Positions 10,681 through 24,214 of a stretch of 64,000 bases of DNA are shown here, piece after piece. The notes under the pieces were generated by a model. That model had not been told where the DNA came from. It worked only from the letters and a program-made list of their open reading frames with translations, and made no database searches. The position numbers and the translations under genes are program-made. This DNA is from Thalassia testudinum (lineage: Eukaryota; Streptophyta; Magnoliopsida; Alismatales; Hydrocharitaceae), in assembly GCA_037157565.1 (NCBI GenBank), contig JAZHRO010000013.1, forward strand, positions 35,964,501 to 36,028,500, in the 5' to 3' direction. Positions within the stretch are counted from its first letter, which is position 1, and every line of letters starts with the position of its first letter.

Positions 10681-13600
10681 TTTGAGCCTTGATTTGATAG
10701 CCATTAAATTTTATAAATTAAAAATAAAATATAGGGTTTTAAAGTACTTACATAGGTCTACTTAATTATATAATTTATTTACATAATTAAGTATGTTTGC
10801 TTTATAAATAAATTACCTAAAGTTTACACTTTATACATATTGATTTTTAAGTTTAATTCTTAATTAACTTTTAAATTAGTTAATTAAAGGTCTAATTGAT
10901 CCGGTATAGAGTTAAAACATATAATAAAGTATTTAATACATATTTTTATTGTATTTTACAAGATTTATTTTGGTTTATTTACATTTAAATAGGTGAATTC
11001 AAGGTGTATAAATATAATTTAAGTTATAAATAGCATAATATATTATAAATATAGTTAAATTAGATTAATTTACTTAAAATACAATAATATAAATGTACAA
11101 TATAAGTTAGTTCAGTTATAACTTAAATTACTAATTTATTTTAATTTAATCTAATAACTTAGCTAGTAACTTAATAAATTAATTATTTATTATATATATT
11201 TAATTAAATTATGTTACAGGCATATTAATGTATATTATATATATATAATTGCGTATGCACAATGTTAATTATAAATAAATTAATTTATTAGGGTTTCTAT
11301 AATTATGTAGCTTATACTACATATAAGATAATTAAATTAATAGCTAATTATACAAATAAGTCATATAAATAATAAGTGATCTTAAATTCTTAATTTACAG
11401 TATAGAATATATACATAAGTTATTTATCTAGTTTATAGACATATTTTACAATATTTACATATATAGCTTAATATATATCGTATATATACAAGTATATACA
11501 TAATATACGTGGTATTTTTTAGTATTTTTGGGGTTTTTTTAATTTTTATGGGTTTTATATATTTGTAGAGATAGGGGATGAGAGAGAGTGTATCCTTTTG
11601 TCATTTTTAGTTTAGAGGTTTTTATTAAGTTAAGAGATTTATTGAATCATTGGCTAGTATATTATACCAGGCTGATGGTTCAGATAACCTTAAAACTTTG
11701 CACATGTGTAGAGAATTAGTTAATCCTACTCACTACACCTTTATTTCAATTTTTTTGGATTTTTTATAGTATTTTAATTGATTAACAAAGTTCATACAAC
11801 CTAGGCCTTAAAAGGGATTTTGAAGGTGAACCTAAGGCACTAGAGTTATGTTTGGAAGTTGAACAGGTAGTGGAAGGATTCAAATATGTTTAGCAAGACA
11901 CACATAATGTATTCAATCAAATAAACATGGCTTTTCATTGAATTACATCATATTTTGCAGTTAGAATGCATGTATAGTTGACAACAATAATTTAAAATTG
12001 AATTACAAGTCATTTAAATGAGATTTAAAATCAAATAGCAATACATGAATGCTTGTACAAAATTTTTACAACATATAAAACATGCCAACCATTTAAAACA
12101 GCTAAAATCTTAGCTACAACCCAACTGATTCAGCCAAAATAGCCACTGATCGATAGCAGTAGCAACACTTGCACCAGCAGCTGCTCAAACACAAGCTAAG
12201 TAAGCTGCATCTTAAGACACAAAGCAGCAACAACTGCAGCAGAACTAGCAGCCATAGCTGCTGAAGATCAGCAGCTAATTCAATTCAATCCAGACGTCTT
12301 AAATAATTCCAAATGGCTACTGTTGCAGCTCAATCTCTCAATTCTAGCAAGTCTAATGCATTTTCTTACATTAAGATCAAACTTAGTGAAGTCTAATCTG
12401 GGATGCTTAGAGTCCAAATCAGATATGATACACGTTTGAAAACCATCTTGAAATCAAATGAGAAGATCTGAAATCATCTTTAGGAAATGGAAATTCCATT
12501 CCCTCAGGAAATCATCTCAAATCTTCTTCCAAAAATCCTTTCGAAATCTCAACCAAGCCTCCAATCTCAAATCATGCTAATGGTTACTTGGAGGATGAAA
12601 TGTCACCCCAGTTGGGGCTCTTGATTTGGATCTTACATTGATTTCTCCATTTGATCTCCTTGAACACCATTGATGGGTGTTCAAGGTGATTGCATGGATA
12701 GATCAAGATCCGTTGGGTCCTTATCCTATCTCAAATTAGAGATAAGTAATTTTCCTTGATGGAACTCTCCAACATAGGGATTAACTTAGATACATGCTCA
12801 TCCATATAATCAAAACAAAACTCAAAACTATTGGAATCCTTGCATATACCTAATCAACCCCATCCAATCTCAAAAGGCTCGATTAAATCTGATAAAATCC
12901 AAATGAATTTCAAATCACTAAACTCAACAATAAACACTATTTTAACCATGATCGAGCAATTCGAGTTGGTGAATTAAGATCGGGGGGTCTTTGTGGATTT
13001 GAGAAATGAGTGGGAGACCCCCCAAGACGATTTATGACGCTAATTTCATATCTGAGACACAAGGTCCTCAGATTTGAATTTAGACCCGACGAAGGGGTGA
13101 TTTGTGAAATAAAACGCGAGGAAAGAAGAAAACGAAGTGAAAACATGAAAAAGGGGGAATTAATGATCAGTGGGGGGTGAAATCATCCCCTTTGATATGA
13201 AATGATTAGAGGAAGTGGAGTGCGAATTCTACTCTAAATCTACTCTTAACCTAAACTAAACAATCATCACACAGATCTATAATTACTCCTACTCCTAGAC
13301 TACTCTAATTATCACTACAGCTATTCTAGAAAGCAATAAATCCTAATCTAATGGAGGAAGATATCTAAGGTCACCTGCCGGCGGCTAATGACGACGAAAG
13401 GGGAGGAGACCAGCAACTGAAGAAGTTGTCTAAGGTCCACCACCCAGTCGGCTGGCGGCGATTGAAAGGAGGAAGCAATGCCTATGCTATCACCGCAAGT
13501 AGACGAACTTGGGATGAGAGGAAGCTACAAGTGTGGACGAAGGGATCGACTCATGGAGGAGGGAGTCGATGGCGCACACGCAATCAGTGGAGGTGCTTAA

Positions 13601-13865
13601 GTAGAGTGATGAGTGAATCTCCTCACCGTGCGGTGGGATTAAGCGATTAGGACGTAGGCAGTGAGGATGAGAGGAGAGGCGCACACGGGGATTCAAATCG
13701 AAATGTGGTCGTAGGATGGGATCTGGGTGAGGTGGTGATCGCACGCGATGATTCGTGCAAAACTTTGATTGAAGGAGAGCCACAGATCAGGAGGATCAAT
13801 GAGTGAACGACCACGATGAGCCCTATTCTTTGCGTAAGTAGTGTATCCGCGAGATGCAGGAAACA
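10681..13865. other. Gene-free AT-rich region, then mixed low-similarity DNA
   Basis: 10700-11560 is extremely A/T-rich with TTAATTAAT-type runs. 12100-12260 has CAGCAGC/GCTGC clusters. 12937-13800 is less AT-rich with short frames on both strands, none recognisable. The layout of 12600-13800 (GC rise, pyrimidine-rich phrases) could be the 5' part of an old LTR in minus orientation belonging to G, but I could not establish an end. Confidence 0.35.
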
Positions 13866-14195
13866 CTAAACCCTAAACCCTAATGTCGAAAAATAATTAT
13901 TTTTGCAGAGGTGTAAAGTAGGATTGCATTGGTGCAAACTAAGATTGTACCGGTGCAAAGTAATTCAAAGTAAGATTGCACTAATACAAGTTAGATTATA
14001 CCGGTGTAATCTTACTTTGTATCAGTACAAAATTACTTTGAAGGTGACAAGTGATTTTCTATCGGTGCAAAGTAAGATTGCACCAGAGCAAAGTAGTTTT
14101 GCACCGATGTAAAGTAATTTTGAAGCTGATTTGAGTGATTTGCACTTGTATAAAAGTGATTTATTATTGATTTTAATAGTGGTGGATCCCACCAT
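13866..14195. mobile_element. MITE-like repeat, copy 2, opposite orientation
   Basis: Ends with TTTTAATAGTGGTGGATCCC, the reverse complement (with changes) of the start of copy 1. Contains at least six degenerate GGTGCAAAGTAAGATT units, some arranged as inverted pairs (GGTGCAAAG...ATTGCACC), and begins at a telomere-like AAACCCTAAACCCTAA. Left part probably truncated. Confidence 0.5.
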
Positions 14196-17017
14196 ATGTT
14201 AGTATCCTTTTTACATAAAAAAAAATATATCAAGTGAAAATCACATTCACACTACTGTACATTAACTTCTACATTTTTCCAACCCAGCTCCAAATGTTAT
14301 AAGTGATTGATTTTGTCTCAACATTGTCTCAGAATCCGTTAGAAATGTATTTGGGTTTCCTTTCCATCGTATATCCTCTCTACACTTCTCTAACCTCGCT
14401 TAAATTTGGTGTCATGAGATTAAAACACTTTGATACACACCTCCAACATCTTTAAAGAAATTTCTTTTCCACCTTTTCACATTTCATAACGTTTTACACC
14501 TTTTCTTTTAAATTTATTTAAACGTATCTAAAATCTACTCTCACATGATTAAGTTTGCAGCGACATTCTTATAATATTGGAAGTTTTGGGTGGTATTTAT
14601 TTAAAATTTTCTAATGTGATCTTCCATTGTTAGATTAAATAAATTTACATTAAATTAAATATATAATTTATCACTTAACTTAATCTCTACTTACATCATG
14701 TTAAATAAAATTTAACTTAAAATAAAATTATTTCACTTTCTTTATAAAATAATTTTCACCTATTAAAATATTTAAATAAATTAATTTATTTATTTTATCA
14801 TTTATTTCAATCATTCCCTATTTCTATATCTGCTATACAAATTTACTAGGACTAAAAAAATAATACATTTCTACACATATATTAATATTTAAATCGATGT
14901 CAAGCATACCTTCTATCTCCCCGGTCATACATCTTTAGGAGGGCCTCAAACTAATGCAAACTTTCTTGACGCCGACCAAGGACTTGCCCTGGTTTTATTA
15001 AATTTTAATTATTTAGTAAGTAATCTTAATCTCAAACACAAGAAGTTCACGACAAATCTTAATGCTGACAGTGATAGCGCAACGTGCATGTATATTTGTG
15101 GACATGTGTGCGTGAATAGACTCGTCCGTGTGAACATGATAAATCATGAACTATACGTGTAACATCAAATCAAATATTTACGTATAAAAATCCAAAAAAT
15201 ATACGAAAGAAATAAATTACCATGGAATCCAAAGCTGACATCGCATTCCATTGGTCACGAGCAGTCCCCATCCATTCATTTATTCCAGTGGGAAGACCAC
15301 GTACAGGTCCTAGTCTACCCAGAGGACGAACCCACTTGCAATCTCTACTTTACTTTTTCTTGCTTTTAGTCCAAAATCTCATTTAAATAAATTAGAAAAA
15401 ATACTGCCAATCTTCCCGCATCAATTTTCTAGGATTTTTATTTTGTATTCGACACCTATTGGTATTTTAGAATCGCAGCATTCTGAGGATGTAATTTTAT
15501 GAAATTATCTAATTTTGTATGTTAGTTCCATTTATTTTAAAACTAAATTTTTCTTCGTTTACTAATCTATTTTATCAAATAAACACCACAAACATATCCT
15601 AAGTTTGTTAGGTAATTCATTGATGAGTAAATTTATATCACTTTAATAGAAATAACATGTTCCTAAATTGAATTTCAATTAATTTAAAGAGGCAAATTTG
15701 AAAGCTATTTATAACCCTAGTCTAAGATAAATGTCATCATTCAATACTTTAAATAGAATAAAATTCTCTAATTCTTCAAATAAAACAACAAATTCAATTA
15801 AATACCCTAAACTCCTCATTCTTTCATTCGTCCTAATTTTTTACTTTTATTTTACTTTCTTTCTTTTTCTTACCAAGCTACACCGAGAGGATATACGAAT
15901 AGGGATGAAATATGAAAATTTTCAACAAAATATAAAAAGAAAATCTCCACTATTTAATCATATCTTGTTAGGCTCACATGCAGTTTTCACCTTCGGCCCA
16001 AGACATCTCACATGCGCCTACCAAGCTTCAAGGTTGACATATCAACGAACTATTGATAATGACATATTGAAACATATCGAAATTATGTATTATATATTTT
16101 TTTATGATAGCAAAGATATATCATCGATATTGAAGATATATCAATTCGTCAATATCAAGAAACATCAGTGATATATCACAAAATATGAAGAAATGTAATT
16201 TAATTTTTTCTTTAAAGTGATGATATGTAATCAATATAGGATATGTCGGTCACATATTTTTTCTTACTTATACAACTCACATGGATTCTTTTTCTTTCTT
16301 TTCTTCTTCCCTACCCCTGTGTGACTTACATGGACAAATAACTCACATGGACACATAATTCACTACCTTTAAGAGAAACACAAATTGATGATTTACAGTG
16401 ATGGTTAACGAGCCACGAGTAAAAAGTAATGGTGGAAGAGATGAGAAATATCATCATTAAGGTCCTTGTAGAGAGGATGTCCAACATGAATACATACAAA
16501 AATATAGAAATATAGATGAAGATCCCGTGCCAAATCCACCTTGTAACTATAAAGTAGCCAATGTTTGATATATCGTCGATATATTGACACACACAATGTT
16601 TAATGTGGTCAATTGATACTCTTACATTATTTATATTTTATTTTCTTTAATAATATTATTATAAATATTTTTTAATTATTATCACGTTATGTATATTTTA
16701 TTTTCAACATGTAATTTTCTCGATATGCAATTAATATATTTATATTATATTTTTATATAAAATTTATGATTCTCATCTTTTAAATATTTTTTCATGATAT
16801 ATTTATTATTAAATTATTAATTTTTATAAAATTTATGATATTTTGAATTTTTAGATAATTTCTCTAAAATTCATTTATATTAGTCATATATCTTTAATAT
16901 AATTTTAATATATTATTTAAACTTATAGATACGATATATATATTGATATTTAAAATCTCACTCCAAGTTACATTAACTGCTCCACTCCCCCTTCTCATGC
17001 ACCGCGGCACATCGTAA
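14196..17017. other. Gene-free AT-rich intergenic DNA
   Basis: No supported gene. A 146-codon frame at 15731-16171 is Ser/Asn/Lys/Phe-rich and unlike any protein I know. 16030-16580 has many GATATATC-type short palindromes. 16600-16960 is nearly pure A/T. Confidence 0.4.
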
Positions 17018-17188
17018 CGACACCTGACCTCATCTTCCTTCCTCTCCGGCACCTTCCCAGTTCCCACCAAACCCCGCTCGTCTTTCCTTGTCCGCATCGG
17101 GCCGATCACGTTAGCTGGAAGTGAAGTAGAGGACATTCTAAGGGACTTTAGGTCAGTGCTGCGCTTCGACTTCCAACGCCCACGCAAG
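17018..17188 (+). pseudogene. Small exon-like GC-rich island, origin unknown
   Basis: In otherwise A/T-rich DNA this about 170-nt island is open in one plus-strand frame for 62 codons (17018-17203). It includes the phrases FLVRIGPITLAGSEVEDILR and DFRSVLRFDFQRPRK. No ATG precedes it: a TAA lies immediately upstream in frame. At 17187-17192 the sequence AGGTGAGC is a good match to a plant 5' splice donor, which would end the exon after QRPRK. I do not recognise the protein. It may be a captured or relic internal exon, or chance; neither neighbour exon is visible. Confidence 0.25.
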
Positions 17189-17352
17189 GTGAGCTGTGCC
17201 ACGTGATGCCGGTTTGTCGTACGTTGGCCCGCAGTTACATGTTACTTGGGTTATCTTTTCTCTCCATCAACTGCCACTTCCGTGGACCGATGGATATCCT
17301 ATGAGCTGCAGCAAGTAACGCGGCTGACCTCGACGAGCATTTAAACGATTAT

Positions 17353-17392
17353 GATATATATATATATATATATACACATACACACACACACC
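17353..17392. repeat. (TA)n(CA)n microsatellite
   Basis: Alternating AT passing into ACACATACACACACAC. Confidence 0.9.
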
Positions 17393-17499
17393 CGAAGGTG
17401 CTTACAAAAAGAACGAAAATAAAATAAAATAAAAAGTGACAAAAATGTAAGTGAGAGAGCATAATTTTAACCAATGTATTTCTTTTTTTAATAAGTGAA

Positions 17500-17720
17500 A
17501 ATAATTTTTTATAGGCATATTTTTTATTTTTAATTGAATTATTTTCATTTTTAATTGATGAATTTTGATTTATAATTAAATTATTTACTTTTTAACTAAT
17601 AAATTTTAATTTTTAATCAATATATTTTAATTTTTAATCAGTAGATCTTGATATTTAATTAATGAATTTTAATTTTCAATCGATATATTTTAATTTTTTT
17701 AAATAAAAATATAAATCAAA
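17500..17720. repeat. Degenerate AT-rich tandem repeat, unit about 25-30 bp
   Basis: Repeated phrases of the type TTTTTAATYRATAWATTTTAA recur about seven times. The composition (few C or G) resembles matrix-attachment-type DNA; function unknown. The same phrases recur in the array at 19080-19900. Confidence 0.55.
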
Positions 17721-18160
17721 ATTACACATTGTAAAATATACTGGAACGTATATTTTTTTACTCATGTTCAACCTTTCAGCAAAAAAATGTGGGTGCATTT
17801 TGTGAGAAATCTCGACTCCAACTGACTCAAGTGTTAATTTATTCTATTATTTAGAAGATAAAAAAATTTGATAAGTCAAAAATAATTTTCCTTTCATAAA
17901 TCTCCTACGTTGAAAGGTTATGTCTTTCCTTTTCCGGATTGCATTTTATCGTTGGACCCTACATTTTCCCGTTAAGATTATCGAAAGGGAACCCATGTTT
18001 ATATGCACATATAACTGTCTTCCCTACTTTTCCAGTCGCACTCAACACTCAATGCTGCTATGCATCGATGTTATGATTTGTAGTATATATATATATATAA
18101 TACTCATATCATGTATGCAATAACATTTCTTTTCTTATATTCCTTTTGGCCTTTTCCTCT

Positions 18161-18162
<2 letters not shown>

Positions 18163-18204
<42 letters not shown>
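18163..18204. repeat. (TA)n microsatellite
   Basis: About 40 nt of alternating T and A, source of spurious Ile/Tyr frames. Confidence 0.95.
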
Positions 18205-18208
<4 letters not shown>

Positions 18209-18556
18209 TAAAAAGAACCTTACATTAACCGGTGCATGCACCCCAATATCCAAACTTAGTTCTCACCACCATCGGCAAAAGCGTTGCACGTCACAAGAAA
18301 GTAGGTACCTCTTCCAACGAAGATGCATACATGCATCTACCCCTCCTCCTCCGAGTCCAATGAATATACAGCTCCAATGTTGGTGAGAGAGGGGATGCAT
18401 GAGTATACGGAAATTAGTTTTACCACTTTATTTTTCATACTTTTGTTTTACAAAGGATTAATAAAGCTCATGATCGGATCATCTCAAAATTCTTACATGC
18501 TTGTTTTTCAGTCCCTCCTTGCCATATTATATCCCAATGCATTCTCTCTAGAAACG

Positions 18557-18594
<38 letters not shown>
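18557..18594. repeat. (TA)n microsatellite
   Basis: About 38 nt of TA repeat with one CA interruption. Confidence 0.95.
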
Positions 18595-18603
<9 letters not shown>

Positions 18604-18860
18604 TTAATAAATTGAAGAAGATATTTTTGGAACATGGTAAGTAGAAGAGGTAATGTAGATAGGTACCCTCCTCCACAAGGAAATGGATTAGCCATGATTG
18701 ATGAATGTATAGAAAGGTGGCACATGCATGCACTTCGCAAAACGCCAATCAAGAAGCGGGGAAGATGGCTGGAGGGTACAACACGTGCATGAGATCCTGC
18801 CATGTCTCCCTCGCTTCCTGAGCTTCAACTTAATCTGCATTATAATCAACTGCCATTAAC

Positions 18861-19048
18861 CGCCATTGGTTGAGTTGGACACTTGTGCGGGCCTTCAACC
18901 ACGTGGTTCATGTCTCCTCCTCCTTAAACTAAATTAAATTAGGTTTTAACCCGCCGCCATTGGTTGAGTTGGACACCTGTGCGGGCCTTCAACCGCTTGC
19001 TTCATGTCTCCTCCTCCTTTAATTAAATTAAATTAATTTTTAATCCGT
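18861..19048. repeat. Two-copy tandem duplication, 94-bp period
   Basis: CGCCATTGGTTGAGTTGGAC begins at 18861 and again at 18955. The copies then match through TGTGCGGGCCTTCAACC, CATGTCTCCTCCTCC and an AAATTAAATTA tail, with a few substitutions. No coding potential seen. Confidence 0.85.
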
Positions 19049-19079
19049 ACATTGTTTCTGAAATATAAAAGTTATAATT

Positions 19080-19900
19080 TTACAACTCAAAATTTTAAGT
19101 AGATTAGATATATGACTGTATTTTAATTTTGTATAGAAATATCTATTAAAAATTAAAATACTTTAATTGAAATATAAATAAATATTCATTGAAAAGCAAA
19201 GAAATAGCTTCGCTCGATAAATTAAATATATTGTTGTATTTTAATTTTTTATTAAAATATATAAGATAAAAATAAAAATACAATAATGATCTTTAAATTG
19301 ATATTTTTTTTATCACGTCGCTACTCAATAAATTAAATGTATAAGTATATTTTGATTTTTTATTAATACATTTTAATTTTCACTGAACCATACTAGTAAA
19401 AAATTAAAATAATATGATTGAAAAGTAAATAAATATCCCTACAAAAGTAAAGAAATATTACTACTCGGTAAATTAAATGTATCGTATATTTTAATTTTCA
19501 ATAGATATATTTTAATATTCTACTAAAATATATCAGATAAAAATCAAAATATGATACTAATATTTGAATCGATGTTTTTTTTGTCACATCCCACTTAATA
19601 AATTAAATATATAGGTATATTTTGATTTTCAAATAATATATTTTAATTTTTTATTAAAACTTATTGATTAAAAATTAAAAATATCAATTAAAAAATAAAT
19701 AAATATCCTAAAAAAATAAAGAAACATCCCTCTCGATAAATTAAATATATCAACATATTTTAATTTTTAATTAATATATTTTAACTTTTTATAAAAAGAT
19801 ATCAAATAAAAATCAAAATACATCAATGATCCTTAAAATGATATTTTCTTTTAGCAAAAGGTAAAAATACATCTCCATCAATTAAAAATAAAATATATTT
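19080..19900. repeat. Degenerate AT-rich tandem array, unit about 110-140 bp
   Basis: The anchor CTCGATAAATTAAATATAT (with variants) occurs near 19212, 19323, 19464, 19594 and 19731. Between anchors are TATTTTAATTTTT and ATCAGATAAAAATC blocks. Every second unit includes GATATTTTTTTTATCAC-like text, which suggests a dimeric unit of about 250-270 bp. Confidence 0.6.
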
Positions 19901-21773
19901 ATTGAAAAATAAATAAACATGTCCGCCCTTCGATCAACCGATTGACAGAGAGACAGAAGAATTAAAACGGAAGAGAGAGATGCTGTTACACCGAAAGAAA
20001 GTTGCTGACCAATGTAAAAAAAGATTAAACAATGGCGACCATCCATGTATTTACGGCTTAGTTTATTTTGAGGTTAATTATTTTTTAAGTGTTAACCTCT
20101 ATTTTTCTTTAGATTTTTAACTCGTGTTATTCTAACGTTGATTTAAAAAGGAGTTAATTTAATTCTTTACTTAACTCTTGATCTCTCTCTTATCTCCTAT
20201 TACATTATAGGATAATTTTTATTCTTAACTTTTATTAAGTAAATATAAATAGAAATTAATTTTTATTTACAAATAAATAGAAACATAGATTAATCCCTAT
20301 TATAGCTTTAGTGATATAGGTTAGCTAACCCGAGCTGACCACGGGCATCAACCCGATCGGCATTAGAGTGCAAGGTATGTGCGACGAAGAAAACGTTGAT
20401 GGCGATGGGATGCATTAAGTTTTGCTGCTCGCCCCCTGAGAAAAATGCAAATATCTTTCTTTGTTTTTTCATAGAAAATCAAAACTTCGCTAAAGGTGGG
20501 AAGTACTTTTTTTTATATATAATTCTTTTAGAAAGAAATATATTTCATTAAAAAGAAAAAGAGAAATATCTAATATAAAAGGTTGCACCTCGAAGGAGAA
20601 AGGAAAGGAAAGAAAAAGCCTAAACACCTCGGGTGGGGGGAGTGGTAACGTCCGGTAGAAATGGGAAGAAATCAAAATTTAGAGAAATTATAGTTAAGAA
20701 ATAAAGGAGAAACAAAAGAAGCATCCCAGATCTAAAATCGAATGACCTATCAAGGAGGATGACCCCACATTCAAAGATACTGCAAAGTGCCAGTGAGATA
20801 AACTTGTCGGGCTAACGAGAAGCTGAATACAACGACTCGAGGGTCGAATTCGACCACTAACTCATGTCAGATAACTCGACCATAAAAAACTCGAGGTCAC
20901 ATGTGATCCCCCAAACAAAACAACCTAAACTAAAAAAAATAAGAAAAAGAATGGTCCACACCCCCACCACAACAGAAAACCATTAACCGATTGCTGACCT
21001 TGACCGCACAAGACTCCACGCCACAACTACCACAACAGACCACCGAGGAAAGGCCACCGCAGCATGACAAGATGCCCCCAACCAAGGTCAACATGATCTG
21101 ACCGCACGTGGTAGCACGTCCACACCATGTCGACCTTCGCGTAGCCACACGCCCATCTCCAGTCACCGCTTCCTGTAGCAGGCTCTGATTGATGCATCGT
21201 TGTAGCACACCGCACGCCCTCGCCAATCGCACTCGCCACGCATAGCCGAACCACGCCGCGAACCCCCTAGCCCTCACCGCAAGAGCTCTACAAGCCTCCA
21301 AAAGCGATGCATGTCGAAGATGATGCCCTATCGGAGAAGATGAGAGGATCGGGAGGTAGAGGCAGAGGATTCGATGATTTTGGGAGGCCTGATCAGCTAT
21401 ACAACAGGTCGAAGGAGCTTTCTATAGGGCAGGGAAGGGGAAAATGATAGCGTCATACAATACTTGCAATGAGGGGATTAGGAAAACTCATGCAACTCTT
21501 CTAGTTAAGGCATGTAAGATCCCACCCAACTAATCCCACTTCTCCCCATAGAAATCGTAGAGGATCCCATCTGCTTCCTCTACCTCTCATTTTCACCTCT
21601 CTTTGATAGCTTGAGGTCAACTTCTCTTTGTCTATGACTTATCCGAACAGTGCTCGATGAGTGCTTAAAGCTCAGGGCACTCTACGTGGGTGCCATCGTG
21701 GATTGCTCTGCAGTGTACATGCTCGTCAATTTGAGATGCCCACTGCCAACATAGGGTGGTTGATGGGTGATGA
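19901..21773. other. Intergenic DNA without recognised gene
   Basis: 19901-20930 is AT-rich with nothing recognisable. 20930-21300 is GC-richer and open on the minus strand for 123 codons, but Cys/Gly/Arg-rich and unlike a known protein. 21480-21770 has short phrases such as GATCCCACCCAACTAATCCC. Probably old repeat debris. Confidence 0.35.
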
Positions 21774-22550
21774 AAAGCTCATCATGGTTTCTAATTACCC
21801 CTAATTAACTAGTCTTCCTAGTTAATTAGCTAGAAATATGTAAATATATGGGTTAATTATTAAATAAGGGATAAATAATAAAAGACCTTAAAATAAGTTT
21901 AAAATGCTATATTATCATCCAATTATTATTATTATTAATTTAATTAATAATTGGATTCGAAATATTATCAGTAATTTATCTAATTAATGTGTTAACTTGC
22001 TTAAGTATAATTTATACCTAAGTATGTTATAATTTAAGTAACATCACTTAATTAAATAAATTAAGCTAAAAAGGTCAAAAATGTAAATTTAAGGTCTAAA
22101 TATAATAATTGTCTTATTTTTAATCATATATAAAAAGTTGGAAAAGATTTAAATTAAAATAAACCTTGAAAACCTTACTTTACATTTTAGTCCTTATATT
22201 TTATTTCAATCGAATCCTTATTCTTCACTTAGGTCCTTAGTTTTCGTTACAAATAAGTCCCTGAAACTTCTTCAGCCTCCTCGACGACTGACATTAGGAG
22301 GTGCTTTCACCTTCTGATCTCGCATATCCGACGTCATTCCTTCCTCTCCAAGCTCTTGGAGCTTGCACTCACCATTTCCTTTTCATCCACCAGTCTAGAT
22401 GAAGTTGCAATCCTATTTTAGGGTTGTGGATAACCTCACCAGCGTCGGAGAAGATGCTGGTAGTTACTCCACTCCTAGCCTCTTCTCCGTCCAGATTCAA
22501 CCTCCGTCTAAGCCGCCGCTGTAAAGACCCATTCTGTTTTAAGCCTTTTA

Positions 22551-23460
22551 AGACGTCTGGACTGTTAGTCAGACGTCTGGTCAGACATCTGGACCCCTTC
22601 CCAAACGTCTGGAAATTGAAAAATCTGTACGCAGGGTCAATTCTGCGCGATGGCTGTGTGCAGACGCTTTCCTTCTCTCTCTTCTCCATTTCTCCTCCCT
22701 CACCGAACCCTAACCCCACTCCCTGTATAACCCCTCTCCCCCCTTTCTCTCTTCTCCACTCCACCACCACCACCTTCCTTCTTCCTCTCCACTGCAGCGA
22801 GAGGAACGAACGAGAGAGAGGGTGCGAGAGCGAGGAGAGAGGAGAGGCAGCGTGAAGAGAGAAGGAGGAGCTTGAGCTCGTGAGTTCGTGGGAGCTCGCC
22901 GGAGGCTGCACGATCGGAGCGGCGTGTGCGGGAGGAGGAGCACGTTAGAGGAGACGTCCCCGACACCCTGCTGCAGCCGGAGGTGCAGACGAGAAGGAGA
23001 AACTGTGGCTGCACGCGGTGAGGGGAGCGGGAGGTCGCTCTGATTCTGGGTTTTTCCTAGAATCAAACGTCTGGCGTGTCGTCCAGACGACGGGTTGGAC
23101 GTCTGGTGGCGACACCGAACGTCCGAAAGCAGAGTTTCGCGAAGGTACGTTCCACTTGCAATTACAACCATGCAGGCCGCACTGTAGAGCCAACCTATAT
23201 GGCTAAAAGTAGGCGATTCGGTCTGTCGCACGTAGGGATAGCTTTGGGAAAGCACGGGGCACGCCCTCCCACATGTTTCAGATGTCTGGACAGCTTACCA
23301 GACGATCGGAAGCACTCCCAGACGACTGGAGGAGAGGTCGGACGTCTGGAGCTGGGTCCAAACGGTCAGGTGGGGGTTCTGGACGTTTGAAGTCGATGCT
23401 GGAACTTGAGGTGAGACCCTGGTGACTTTTAAGACGTCTGGACCTTGTGCCAGATGTCAA
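22551..23460. promoter_or_regulatory. Cluster of CAGACGTCTGG palindromes in LTR X1
   Basis: Exact AGACGTCTG occurs at 22551, 22571 and 23432. Variants with one or two changes occur near 22584, 22603, 23068, 23098, 23278, 23298, 23318, 23340, 23384 and 23450. The core GACGTC is the C-box bound by many plant bZIP factors. Some copies sit upstream of the TATA-like sequence and most lie downstream in the transcribed part. Confidence 0.6.
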
Positions 23461-24214
23461 ATTTAGGTCTACAGTTCTGTTTTTGACCCATTTAAGGTCC
23501 GTTTTACGCAAGCAAGATACCTGTGGTTTCCTTGTGAGTTCCTCTACATGTTAGAAATCCTTATATACTGTTTTGAACGTTCCATTATGGTATGTTCCTT
23601 GGTATAGGACTTCGATCTATTGCGTGTTCGGGGCTTGCAAAGGCACGTGAGTCTACCATTCGAGCCCCCAGTACTCCCGGTTGTCTGGTAGAGTGATTTC
23701 CTCTATTTTAATTATAAAACATGAATGCATATGTGAAATTGGATAACTAGAAACCTAAGATGGGGCATGAATCCTAGGATGAGAAATACTTGTACTGTTT
23801 GTATGCGTGTTTGAGATTGCAGTCATAAATGAATGAATAGAATTGTAAATAACTGTCTGTTAATAAATACGAGCTGCCTGTGGAGTATGAAATGCCTGTG
23901 CTAGTTAAATAGTTACCTGTGACATTACCTGTTGTATATGTTAAATTGTGGAAATTTGAGCTGCATGTGTATAATACGAGAATGGAAATGTGAATGATGA
24001 AACCTGATATGGAACAACATGGTGAATACGAGCATGAACCCTACAGGGAATTATTAGTAGAGCTCCTGTGGATAAATGGAATGGATTTGGGAATGTGAGT
24101 GGGAAGTGTGCTGGTCCTTGAGTATGTGGTACCAAGGAGAGCGACTGTCCCCTTTTTAGTGTAGAGTGGAGCTAGCCACCCTTGGATTAGGACCTGGGGT
24201 TAGGATTGGCCACT

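Noticed and set aside
15731..16171. 146-codon frame in AT-rich DNA
   Set aside because: Composition follows the local base bias and no known motif is present.
20930..21301. Cys/Gly-rich 123-codon minus frame
   Set aside because: No recognisable family, competing frames in the same DNA, no promoter or splice context.
22369..23255. Several overlapping 140-180-codon frames on both strands
   Set aside because: They overlap in multiple frames in the CT/GC-rich leader of LTR X1, one crosses the X1 border at 22520, and none looks like a protein family.
22520..24214. Cassandra-type TRIM (LTR with 5S RNA)
   Set aside because: No 5S rRNA-like sequence in any LTR here and the LTRs are far too long.
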